Below, in pieces: positions 44,564 to 52,356 of a stretch of 64,000 nucleotides of DNA. The stretch spans positions 310,001 to 374,000 of the forward strand of contig CAVZMF010000002.1 in NCBI GenBank assembly GCA_963776375.1. Direction: 5' to 3'. Source of the DNA: PALSA-612 sp963776375. Its GTDB lineage: Bacteria > Actinomycetota > Thermoleophilia > Gaiellales > Gaiellaceae. Position 1 is the stretch's first letter. The number at the start of each line of letters is the position of its first letter. A model generated the notes under the pieces. That model ran no database searches. It was not told the origin of the DNA and saw nothing but the letters and a program-made list of their open reading frames with translations. A program made the translations under genes and the position numbers.

Positions 44564-45308
44564 TCGACACGCACGCGCATCTGGACGCGTGCTCCGAGGC
44601 CGCCGACGATCTTCTCGCCCGCGCGAGGTCGGCCGGGGTCGACCGGGTCATCGCCGTCGGCTCCGGAATCGACTCGTGCCGTGCCGCGCTCGCGGTCGCC
44701 GCGCTCGAACGACGAGCGTGACTTGCGCGCTGGGTGTCCATCCACACCAGGCCGGCGGGGAAGAGGCCCGGAGGATCGACGAGCTGCGAGAGCTGCTCGG
44801 CGCGCCCCACGCGGTTGCCGTCGGCGAGACGGGGCTCGATTTCTACCGTGACCACGCGCCGCGGGACGCGCAGAGGCTCGTCTTCGAAGCGCAGCTCGGT
44901 CTGGCGGCGGCGCTGGACCTCCCTGTCGTCGTGCACACGCGGGCGGCCGACGAGGAGACCGCTTTGCTTCTCGACGGCTTCGACGGCACCGTGGTCATGC
45001 ACTGCTTCTCGTCGCCGGCGCTGCTTCCAGTCGTGCTCGAGCGCGGCTACTACGTGTCCTTCGCCGGGAACGTCACCTTCCCGAAGGCGGAGGAACTTCG
45101 GGAGGCGGCAGCGCAGGTGCCGGCCGATCGCATCCTCTCCGAGACCGACTGCCCGTACCTGGCGCCCCAGCCGGTGCGGGGGCGTCCGAACGAGCCTGCG
45201 AACGTCATCCACACGGTCGCGACGCTCGCTGCTGTGCGGGGCGTGACCGTCGAGGCGCTGGCAACGCAGATCGACGACAACGCGACTCGCGCTTTCGGTC
45301 TGGCGTGA
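44560..45308 (+). CDS. tatD: TatD-family metal-dependent hydrolase (one frameshift)
   Basis: GTG 44560 overlaps the metG TGA. Metal ligands: IDTHAHLDA, GVHPHQ, AVGETGLDFYRDHAP, PVVVHTRAADEET, VMHCFSSP and SETDCPYLAPQPVRGR. A shift near 44712 separates the first 50 codons. TatD proteins are DNases/amidohydrolases. metG-tatD-rsmA-ispE is a widespread gene order. Confidence 0.92.
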
Positions 45309-46091
45309 GCACCGACCGCGTCAACGCCAAGCGCGGGCTCGGTCAGCACTTCCTTGTCGACGAGAACATCCTCGGCGTGATCGGCAGGTTGGCCGATCTG
45401 CAGCCCGAGCGACGTCGTCCTCGAGATCGGCCCCGGCCTCGGAGTTCTGACTCGGTACCTCGCCGAGCGGGTCGCTCGGGTTGTCGCCGTCGAGATCGAT
45501 CACAGCCTCGAGCCGCGCCTCTCGGAGCATCTCGCCGCGCAGGCGAACGTCGAATTGGTCTTCGGCGACGCGCTCGATCTCGATCTCACCGCGCTGCAGC
45601 CGCCGCCCGGCAAGCTCGTGGCAAACCTGCCCTACAACGTCGCAACGCCGATCGTTGTCGAGAGCCTGGACGGGCTGCCGAGCGTGCGCCGGTGGTGCGT
45701 GATGGTGCAGCGAGAGGTCGCCGATCGCTTCTTCGCCGCGCCGGGCACGAAGGCCTACGGCGCCGTATCCGTGCTCGTGCAGCTCGCTGCCGAGCGCACC
45801 GGCTCCCATCCGGTCGCTCGCACCGTCTTCCGCCCCCGACCGAACGTCGACTCGGCCCTCGTCGCGTTCGAGCGTCGGCATCTGCCGGACGACTTCGCGT
45901 CGATCAAGCGCTTGGTCCAAGCGGCGTTCGCGCACCGGCGCAAGACGCTCCCGAACTCGCTGGAGCTTTCCGGCGTCGCGAGCCGCGGCCAGGGCGCGGC
46001 CGCCCTGGCCGAGCTCGGCCTCGAGCCCGGCACCCGCGCGGAGGCGCTTCCGCCCGAGCAGTTCGTGGAGCTCGCCCGTCTCGTCGCATGA
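45305..46091 (+). CDS. rsmA: 16S rRNA dimethyladenosine transferase RsmA/KsgA (one frameshift)
   Basis: Begins VNAKRGLGQHFLVDENILGV; after one extra C in the CCC near 45410 it reads SDVVLEIGPGLGVLTRYLAE (SAM site), then VELVFGDALDLDL, ANLPYNVATPIV (NxPY catalytic motif) and VFRPRPNVDSALVAF. Dimethylates A1518/A1519 of 16S rRNA. Coupled to both neighbours by four-base overlaps. Confidence 0.95.
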
Positions 46092-46918
46092 AGACCACGA
46101 GCGCTCCCGCCAAGATCAACCTGGCGCTCGTCGTCGGGCCGCGGCGCGCCGACGGCAAGCACGAGGTCGCCACCGTGCTGCAGGCCGTCGATCTGCTCGA
46201 CTCGCTCTCGCTCGCGCAAGGCCCGGACCTGCGGGTGACCGGCTTTGCAGACGACACCCTGGTGGACCGCGCGCTGCGAGAGCTGGCCGCGGCCGCCGGG
46301 ATCGAACCGCGTTGGAACGTCACGATCGACAAGCACATACCCGTCGCGGCGGGGCTCGCCGGCGGCAGCTCGGACGCCGCCGCTGCGCTACAGCTCGCGA
46401 ACGAGACGCTGCCCGAGCCGCTCTCGGCCGGGCAGCTGAGCGGGCTGGCTGCGAGCCTCGGCGCCGACGTCCCGTTCTTGCTCGCGTCCGGCCCGCAGCT
46501 CGGAACCGGCGACGGCACCGTGCTCGAGCCGCTCGACTTGCCGCTCGACTATGCCGTTCTGCTGCTGCTCCCTGAAGGCGCCGTCAAGTCGTCCACCGCC
46601 GACGTGTACGAGGCGTTCGACCGCCGAGGCGGGGAGGAAGGCTTCGAGGCGCGGCGCCGCAGTCTGCTCGAGGCGCTGCGCAGCGTCCGGACACCCCGCG
46701 ATCTCGCGGCGCTCCCGCCCAACGACCTGGTGTCGTCACGGCTCGCGGCCGAGCTCGAAAGGCTCGGAGCCTTCCGTGCGGACGTCAGCGGAGCGGGTCC
46801 GGCGCTCTACGGCCTCTTCGACGACGAGAGCGCCGCCGGGGCCGCAGCCGCCGAGCTGAGCGGCTTCGGCGCCACCCGGGTTTGCGCGCCGCACCGTGGT
46901 ACGGTTGAGCCGCGTTGA
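46088..46918 (+). CDS. ispE: 4-diphosphocytidyl-2-C-methyl-D-erythritol kinase
   Basis: 276 residues, GHMP kinase of the MEP isoprenoid pathway. SAPAKINLALVVG, the ATP loop PVAAGLAGGSSDAAAALQLA, LGADVPFLLASGPQLGTGDG and SGAGPALYGLFDDE are visible. ATG 46088 overlaps the rsmA stop. Confidence 0.95.
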   Translation: MKTTSAPAKINLALVVGPRRADGKHEVATVLQAVDLLDSLSLAQGPDLRVTGFADDTLVDRALRELAAAAGIEPRWNVTIDKHIPVAAGLAGGSSDAAAALQLANETLPEPLSAGQLSGLAASLGADVPFLLASGPQLGTGDGTVLEPLDLPLDYAVLLLLPEGAVKSSTADVYEAFDRRGGEEGFEARRRSLLEALRSVRTPRDLAALPPNDLVSSRLAAELERLGAFRADVSGAGPALYGLFDDESAAGAAAAELSGFGATRVCAPHRGTVEPR

Positions 46919-47286
46919 GCCAGCAGTCACATCCCCACGGAAAGCCGTTCTACGCGCAGACGCGCGTCAAGATCGCGATCTCGATCGCGGCGGTCGAAGC
47001 GCTGATCGTGGCCATCAGCCACGACTGGTCGAAGTGGACGGTGATCGTGGTCGCGATCCCGATCATTCTCTTCTACCTCCTGGCCGGCAGGATGCTCGAG
47101 TCGGATCTCGGCAGGCAGATCTCCTGGGTCGCCGCGGCCTCCCAGGCGCTGACCGTGATCGTCGTCCTGCTCTGGTACTGGATCGAGGTGCTGACGTTCG
47201 TCACCGCCGGCGTCTTCGCGGTCATCGCGCTCTACCTCTTGTTCGTCGACCGCCCCTCGAGCGGGCCAACTGACGCTGGGGCGTAG
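46915..47286 (+). CDS. Small four-helix membrane protein
   Basis: 123 residues from TTG 46915, coupled to ispE by TTGA. Cytoplasmic start (SQQSHPHGKPFYAQTRVKI), then about four helices (AAVEALIVAI, WTVIVVAIPIILFYLLAG, SQALTVIVVLLWYWIEVLTF, GVFAVIALYLLFV). Function unknown. The last three codons and stop overlap the 5' end of the tRNA-Gln gene. Confidence 0.75.
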   Translation: MSQQSHPHGKPFYAQTRVKIAISIAAVEALIVAISHDWSKWTVIVVAIPIILFYLLAGRMLESDLGRQISWVAAASQALTVIVVLLWYWIEVLTFVTAGVFAVIALYLLFVDRPSSGPTDAGA

Positions 47287-47347
47287 CCAAGTGGTAAGGC
47301 AGCGGGTTTTGGTCCCGCGATCCCAGGTTCGAATCCTGGCGCCCCAG
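47277..47347 (+). tRNA. tRNA-Gln (anticodon TTG), CCA encoded at 47348-47350
   Basis: The acceptor arms TGGGGCG and CGCCCCA pair perfectly; the D arm (GCCAAGTGGTAAGGC), anticodon arm GCGGG-TTTTGGT-CCCGC with anticodon TTG, and T arm CCAGG-TTCGAAT-CCTGG are all present. It sits between the membrane-protein gene and glmU. Confidence 0.97.
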
Positions 47348-47355
47348 CCATTGCG

Positions 47356-48696
47356 ATGAGCCCCGAGAACACGCCGCTCGCCGCTCTCGTCATGGCCGCT
47401 GGCCTGGGCACGCGCATGCGCTCGACGCTGCCCAAGCACCTGCACCCCCTGATCGGCCGGAGGCTCATGGACTGGCCGATCGAAGCCGGGCGGGCGCTCG
47501 ATCCGGGCCTGTTCGTCGTCGTGCTCTCGCCGGAGACGCTCGAGGCGTTCGGCGACACCGACGGCGTCGTCACCGCCGTGCAACACGAGCCGCGTGGAAC
47601 GGGCGATGCCGTGGTCGCGGCGCGAGAAGCGCTCGACCGCTTCGCCGGCGACCTCCTCGTGCTTTCCGGCGACACGCCGCTCCTCACCGAAACCCTCCTG
47701 CGCGAGCTGGTCGAAGAACACGGTCGGGCAGGAGCCGACGTCACGGTTCTCTCGTTCGAGCCGGACGATCCGGGCGCCTACGGACGCGTGCTTCGAGAGA
47801 CCGACGGCGCGCTGCGCGGGATCGTCGAGGCGGTCGACGCGTCGCCGGAGGAACTGGAGACCCGCGAGGTGAACAGCTCGATCTACGTGTTCAAGGCGGA
47901 GGCCCTCTGGCCGGCGCTCGACGTGCTCGAGCCGCACAACGCACAAGGGGAGCTCTACCTGACCGATGCCGTCCGCCACATCATCGAGCACGGGGGCAAC
48001 GGGGCGGTGCATCGCGCGCCGGATCCTCGCGAGGCGCTCGGCGTCAACACGCGCGCGGAGCTGGCCGCGGCCGCAGCCGTGTTGCGCGCGCGGATCAACG
48101 AGCGGCACATGCTCGCGGGCGTGACGATCGTCGATCCAGACACGACCTGGATCGAGGCCGAGGTCGAGCTGGCCGAGGACGTCGTCGTCCACCCGTTCAC
48201 GGTCCTCGCGGGCCGCACGAGGATCGAGCGCGGCGCCCGGATCGGGCCGCACGCGGCCGTTTCCGACGCGTCGATCGGTGAGGGTGCACAGATCGGGCCG
48301 TTCTGTTACCTTCGGCCCGGCACGGTCGTCGAAGCAGGGGCGAAGGCGGGCACATTCGTGGAAGTCAAGAACTCGCGGATCGGCGCGCGCACGAAGGTGC
48401 CGCACCTCTCCTACATCGGCGACGCCGATATCGGTGAGGATTCCAACATCGCCGCCGCGAACGTGACGGCGAACTTGTCCCATCGGCCTGGGCGTGGGAA
48501 GGGCCGGACGCGGATCGGCAGCAACGTCAGGACCGGCGTCGACAATACGTTCGTCGCACCAGTCGACATCGGCGACGATGCATGGGTTTATCCGGGAACC
48601 GTGATCACCGAGGACGTGCCCCCGGCCGCGCTGGCCGGATTTCCGCCACGTCAGGTGAACAAGGAGGGGTATGTCCGTCGAGAGCGCGACGACTGA
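47356..48696 (+). CDS. glmU: Bifunctional UDP-N-acetylglucosamine pyrophosphorylase / glucosamine-1-phosphate N-acetyltransferase
   Basis: 446 residues. Uridyltransferase domain: LAALVMAAGLGTRMRSTLPK, QHEPRGTGDAV, LSGDTPLL. C-terminal left-handed beta helix: NERHMLAGVTIVDPDTTWIE, GPFCYLRPGTVVEAGAKAGT, EVKNSRIG, HLSYIGDADIGEDSNIAA. Makes UDP-GlcNAc for peptidoglycan. The C-terminal catalytic region is slightly shorter than in E. coli. Confidence 0.96.
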   Translation: MSPENTPLAALVMAAGLGTRMRSTLPKHLHPLIGRRLMDWPIEAGRALDPGLFVVVLSPETLEAFGDTDGVVTAVQHEPRGTGDAVVAAREALDRFAGDLLVLSGDTPLLTETLLRELVEEHGRAGADVTVLSFEPDDPGAYGRVLRETDGALRGIVEAVDASPEELETREVNSSIYVFKAEALWPALDVLEPHNAQGELYLTDAVRHIIEHGGNGAVHRAPDPREALGVNTRAELAAAAAVLRARINERHMLAGVTIVDPDTTWIEAEVELAEDVVVHPFTVLAGRTRIERGARIGPHAAVSDASIGEGAQIGPFCYLRPGTVVEAGAKAGTFVEVKNSRIGARTKVPHLSYIGDADIGEDSNIAAANVTANLSHRPGRGKGRTRIGSNVRTGVDNTFVAPVDIGDDAWVYPGTVITEDVPPAALAGFPPRQVNKEGYVRRERDD

Positions 48697-49738
48697 GGCG
48701 TTCCGGCTCCCCGGCCTCGAGACGGTCGGGTCGGAGCGCCCCGAGATGACCTCGGGCCACTACCTCGAGCGCGGGCCGTCGAAGCGGCTGATGGTCTTCT
48801 CCGGCAGCTCGCATCCCGGCCTCGCGTCGGCCATTGCCGAGAAACTCGGCGTCGAGCTGGGTGAGATCGCCCTCGAGACCTTCCCGAACGGCGAGACCTA
48901 CTGCCGCTACTGCGAGTCGATCCGTGGCGCCGACCTCTTCCTCGTCCAGACCGGCTGCCGGCCCGTCGACCGCAACCTGATGGAGCTCTGCCTGATGATC
49001 CAGGCGGCGAAGCTGGCGTCGGCCAAGCGGATCACGGCCGTGATCCCGTGGTTCCCGTACTCGCGGCAGGACCGCAAGGCGAAGCCGCGCGAGCCGATCT
49101 CCGGACGCTACGTCGCGGACATGGTCCAGCTCGCGGGCGCCGACCGCGTGCTGACGATGGACCTCCACGCGGGCCAGATCCAGGGCTTCTTCAACATCCC
49201 GGTCGACCACATGACGGCGCTGCCGCTCTTCGGCCAACACTTCCGCGATCTCGGGCTCGAGGGCGACGGGATCGTGTCTGTCGCTCCTGATGCGGGCCGG
49301 GCGAAGCACGCGGTCCGGTTCGCCGGGATGATCGGCGCCGGTTTCGCCGTCATGCACAAGATGCGGTCGAGCCCCGACACCGTCGAGATGACCGAGGTGA
49401 CGGGCCGCGTGCGCGACAAGATCGCCATCATCGGCGACGACGTGTCCACCACCGGCGGCACGCTGATCGCCGGCGCGGAGGCGCTGAAGGAGCAGGGGGC
49501 GACCGACGTCTGGGCGTTCCTCACGCATGCGCTCTTCTCCGCGGAGGGGCTGCAGGCGATCGGTGACTCGGAGCTGACCGGGATCGTGGTCACGGACACC
49601 GTTCCGATCGACCCGACGCACAAGCCGGAGAAGATGACCGTGCTTCCGATCTCGGGCCTGCTCGCAGAGACGATCATGAACGTGTTCTCCGACGACTCCG
49701 TCTCGGCGATCTTCGGCGGCGACACGCAGTTGTTCTAG
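48671..49738 (+). CDS. prs: Ribose-phosphate pyrophosphokinase
   Basis: 355 codons, starting at ATG 48671 after AAGGAGGGGT, 26 bp inside glmU. PRPP-synthase core: LMVFSGSSHPGLASAIAEKL, IPWFPYSRQDRKAKPREPIS (ATP loop), TMDLHAGQIQGFFNIPVDHM and PRPP-binding IIGDDVSTTGGTLIAGAE. The N-terminal extension of about 35 residues is unusual for Prs. glmU-prs-rplY-pth is a common order. Confidence 0.95.
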   Translation: MSVESATTEAFRLPGLETVGSERPEMTSGHYLERGPSKRLMVFSGSSHPGLASAIAEKLGVELGEIALETFPNGETYCRYCESIRGADLFLVQTGCRPVDRNLMELCLMIQAAKLASAKRITAVIPWFPYSRQDRKAKPREPISGRYVADMVQLAGADRVLTMDLHAGQIQGFFNIPVDHMTALPLFGQHFRDLGLEGDGIVSVAPDAGRAKHAVRFAGMIGAGFAVMHKMRSSPDTVEMTEVTGRVRDKIAIIGDDVSTTGGTLIAGAEALKEQGATDVWAFLTHALFSAEGLQAIGDSELTGIVVTDTVPIDPTHKPEKMTVLPISGLLAETIMNVFSDDSVSAIFGGDTQLF

Positions 49739-49785
49739 CCGGCAGGCCGCGGGCCGAGGCGCGTCGGTCGCTACCATTCGCCGCC

Positions 49786-50488
49786 GTGGCAGGAGAGCGA
49801 GTCAAGCTTGAGGCGCAGGAGCGCGAGACTGTGGGGACGACCGCGGCCGCGAGGCTGCGCCGCGAGGGCTGTCATCCCGGGTGTCATCTACGGCCGCGGG
49901 AAGAAGCCGCACGCGATCGCCGTCCCCGAGCGGGAGCTGCGGGCGGCGCTGAGCGGCCCTAACGGCCGCCACGCGATCCTCGACGTCACGCTCGCCGGCC
50001 AGAAGACGTCCCACGCGTCGATCCTCAAGGACTTCCAGGTCGACCCGATTCGCGGCCGGCTGACCCATTTCGACCTGCATGAGGTGCGGCTCGACCAGCC
50101 GATCACGGCTCAGGTGGCCGTCGAGCTCGTCGGCGAGTCGCCCGGCGTGAAGGCCGGCGGCGTGCTGTCCGCGCTCGTGCGCGAGGTGAGCGTCGAGGCG
50201 CTGCCGCTCGAGATCCCCGACCGGCTCGAGCTGGACATCTCCGGCGCCGAGATCGGGACCACCTTGCGAGTCGCCGACCTCGTCGCTCCCGAAGGGTCGA
50301 AGCTCCTCGACGATCCCGACACCGTCGTCGTCACCGTCGCCGCGCCGCGTGTCGAGGTCGAGGAGGAGGTCCCGGAGGAGGAGCTGGCCGAGGGCGAGGA
50401 GGCTCCGGAGGGCGAGGAGCCCGCGGCCGAGGCCGGGGGCGAAGCACCGACCGCCGAGGCCGGCGAGTCGGACGCCGCCGAGGAGTAG
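49786..50488 (+). CDS. rplY: 50S ribosomal protein L25/Ctc (one extra base)
   Basis: General stress-type L25 (Ctc/TL5). GTG 49786: RVKLEAQERETVGTTAAARL; an extra T near 49869 precedes VIPGVIYGRGKKPHAIAVPE. Then HASILKDFQVDPIRGRLTHF and the C-terminal Ctc domain (PITAQVAVELVGESPGVK, GTTLRVADLV) with an acidic tail. Binds 5S rRNA. Confidence 0.94.
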
Positions 50489-50491
50489 CCC

Positions 50492-51085
50492 GTGCGCCTG
50501 TTCCGTCGGGGCGAGGGAGCCTCGACGCTCGACCTGCTGGTGGCGGGTCTCGGCAACCCGGGCCGCGAGTACGCGGCGACGCGCCACAACGTGGGCTGGC
50601 TGGTCGTCGACGAGTTGGCCGCGCGGCACGAGGGCTCCTGGCGCTCGAAGTTCTCCGGGCAGCTCGCCGAGATCCGGCTCGACGGCCTGCGCCTCGGCCT
50701 GCTGAAGCCGGAGACGTACATGAACGAGTCGGGCCGCTCGATCGGCGCGGCCGTGCGCTTCTTCAAGGTCGACCCGGAAGCGCTGCTCGTCGTCCACGAC
50801 GACGTCGACCTCGAGGAGGGGCGGCTGCAGGCACGCCTCGGCGGCGGGCTCGCTGGTCATAACGGCCTGCGCTCGATCGCGCAGGTGCTCTCGTCGCAGG
50901 AGTTCCTCCGGCTGCGCATCGGCGTCGGCCGGCCGGGCCGCGGCGATCGGCGCTCGGTCGCCGACTACGTGCTGTCCGGGTTCGACCCGGTCGTCGACGT
51001 CGGCGCCCTTGGCTCCCGGTCGGCGGACGCAGTCGAGACGATTGCCAGGGACGGGCTCGAGGCTGCGCAGCAGCGCTTCAACTGA
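50492..51085 (+). CDS. pth: Peptidyl-tRNA hydrolase
   Basis: 197 residues: DLLVAGLGNPGREYAATRHN (catalytic His), LKPETYMNESGRSIGA, VVHDDVDLEEGRLQARLGGG, LAGHNGLRSI and RLRIGVGRPG. Recycles peptidyl-tRNAs. GTG 50492, 3 bp after rplY. Confidence 0.95.
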   Translation: MRLFRRGEGASTLDLLVAGLGNPGREYAATRHNVGWLVVDELAARHEGSWRSKFSGQLAEIRLDGLRLGLLKPETYMNESGRSIGAAVRFFKVDPEALLVVHDDVDLEEGRLQARLGGGLAGHNGLRSIAQVLSSQEFLRLRIGVGRPGRGDRRSVADYVLSGFDPVVDVGALGSRSADAVETIARDGLEAAQQRFN

Positions 51086-51104
51086 CGGTTTAGCCCGGCC
51101 GGAC

Positions 51105-51137
51105 GGCTGTGGACGAAAAGTCACACAATCGGCACGT
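51105..51137 (+). promoter_or_regulatory. Upstream part of leader element A (split by IS)
   Basis: GGCTGTGGACGAAAAGTCAC and following bases up to the left 9-bp target duplication TCGGCACGT (51129-51137). Matches 60177-60209. The rest of the element continues at 52190 beyond the IS. Confidence 0.7.
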
Positions 51138-52180
51138 GTGGGGTATCCGCGTGACGCCCCTTTGTGCGGATTCCGTCTTGCCCGGCTGGGATGCTTGTGG
51201 GCGTGGGTGTTGCGCTGAGCGGTCGTGATTATCCGGGCACGTTGCGTGCTTTCAATGTCTGGTTTGCTGACGATGAGGCGTGCCTGCGCTACCTGGCGGG
51301 GCTGCGTTGGCAGGGCGGGTTTGTCTGCGCGGCGTGTGGTGGCGAGCGGGCGTGGCGGATGAGCAAGGGTCGGAATCTCCGCTGCGCGCGCTGCCGTGCG
51401 GATCAGTCGGTGACCGCGGGGACGATTTTCGCCGACACGCGGCTGCCGTTGACGAGTTGGTTTGCCGCCGCCTGGTACGTCACCGGTACCAAGCACGGCG
51501 TCAGCGCGCTTGGCCTGCAGCAGCTGCTCGGACTGGGCAGCTATGAGACGGCGTGGGCGCTTTTGCACAAGCTGCGGCGGGCGATGGTGCGGCCGGGACG
51601 CGAGCGGCTCAGCGGCGAGCTCGAGGTGGACGAAACCTACGTCGGCGCCGGCAAAGGCCCCGCTGCTTGGACCGCGGGACGGCTGACAAGGCGATCGTCG
51701 CGATCGCCGTCGAGGCGCGACCGGCCGGCCGCTGCGGCCGCGTCCGACTGGCCCGGATCGGCGATGTCAGCGAACCGACTCTGACCGCGTTTGTCCGCCA
51801 GGCAGCCGCGCCGGGTTCGGTCGTCTACACCGACGCCTGGCACGGCTACCTGGGCCTCGACGACGCCGGCTACCTGCACCAGCCAACCAACGTCGCCGCC
51901 AGCGGCGACCCCGCGCACGCGACGATGCCCCGAACGCACCGGATCGCCTCGCTGCTCAAACGCTGGCTGCTCGGAACCCACCAGGGCGCCGCCCGGCCAA
52001 ACCAACTCGACTTCTACCTCGACGAGTTCACGTTCCGGTTCAACCGCCGCCGCTCCCGCCAGCGCGGACTCCTCTTCTACCGGCTGCTCGAACAAGCCGT
52101 CCAGCTCGAGCCGGTTCCCGTGGCCGCGATCTCCGGCGGCCGCCCATGAACAACCAAGGGGCGTCATCCGGATACCCCAT
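51138..52180 (+). mobile_element. IS1595-family insertion sequence with terminal inverted repeats and 9-bp target duplication
   Basis: Terminal repeats GGGGTATCCG..TGACGCCCCTT at 51140-51162 and their inverse at 52158-52178 (about 20 of 23 match). TCGGCACGT occurs directly outside both ends (51129-51137 and 52181-52189). The interior encodes one transposase. Length about 1.04 kb, right for the family. Confidence 0.88.
51191..52149 (+). CDS. IS1595-family (ISXO2-like) transposase, frameshifted
   Basis: N-terminal zinc ribbon FVCAACGGERAWRM...LRCARC, then GTIFADTRLPLTSWFAAAWY, catalytic DDE-type blocks ELEVDETYVGAGKG, VYTDAWHGYLGL and FYLDEFTFRFNRRRSR. The frame changes near 51670-51685 between GKGPAAW and GTADKAIVAIAVEARP. 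This could be sequence error or an inactive copy; no slippery heptamer is seen there. ATG 51191. Confidence 0.85.
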
Positions 52181-52189
52181 TCGGCACGT

Positions 52190-52270
52190 TTGCGCGCGAG
52201 ACAGGTCACAGGTTCGGCGATACGATCGAGCCGGGTGGAGGGTGGCTAGCTCCCCACCCTTGGGTGGGGA
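52190..52270 (+). promoter_or_regulatory. Promoter/leader element A of mfd (downstream part)
   Basis: GAGACA (52198-52203), 17 bp, TACGAT (52221-52226), then GGGTGGAGGGTGG and the hairpin CCCCACCC-TT-GGGTGGGG (52252-52269). With the IS and one target copy removed, it aligns base for base with the element at 60177-60290. It predicts a leader RNA of about 110 nt for mfd. Confidence 0.65.
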
Positions 52271-52334
52271 TGTGCCTCTTGGCCGGCTTGGCCGAGGCTG
52301 GTTCGGACTCGGTCGTTGCGCCTAGACTGAGGGG

Positions 52335-52356
52335 GGCGGAACCGCGTGGTTCCGCC
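52335..52356 (+). promoter_or_regulatory. Hairpin enclosing the mfd start codon
   Basis: GGCGGAACC, loop GCGT, GGTTCCGCC: a perfect 9-bp stem. The GTG start (52346-52348) sits at the loop/stem edge and the purine-rich ribosome-binding region runs into the 5' arm, so the RNA fold could limit initiation. Confidence 0.5.

Noticed and set aside
51670..51685. Programmed frameshift in the IS transposase
   Set aside because: No slippery heptamer or downstream pseudoknot is seen, IS1595 transposases are usually single-frame, and similar indels affect housekeeping genes nearby.
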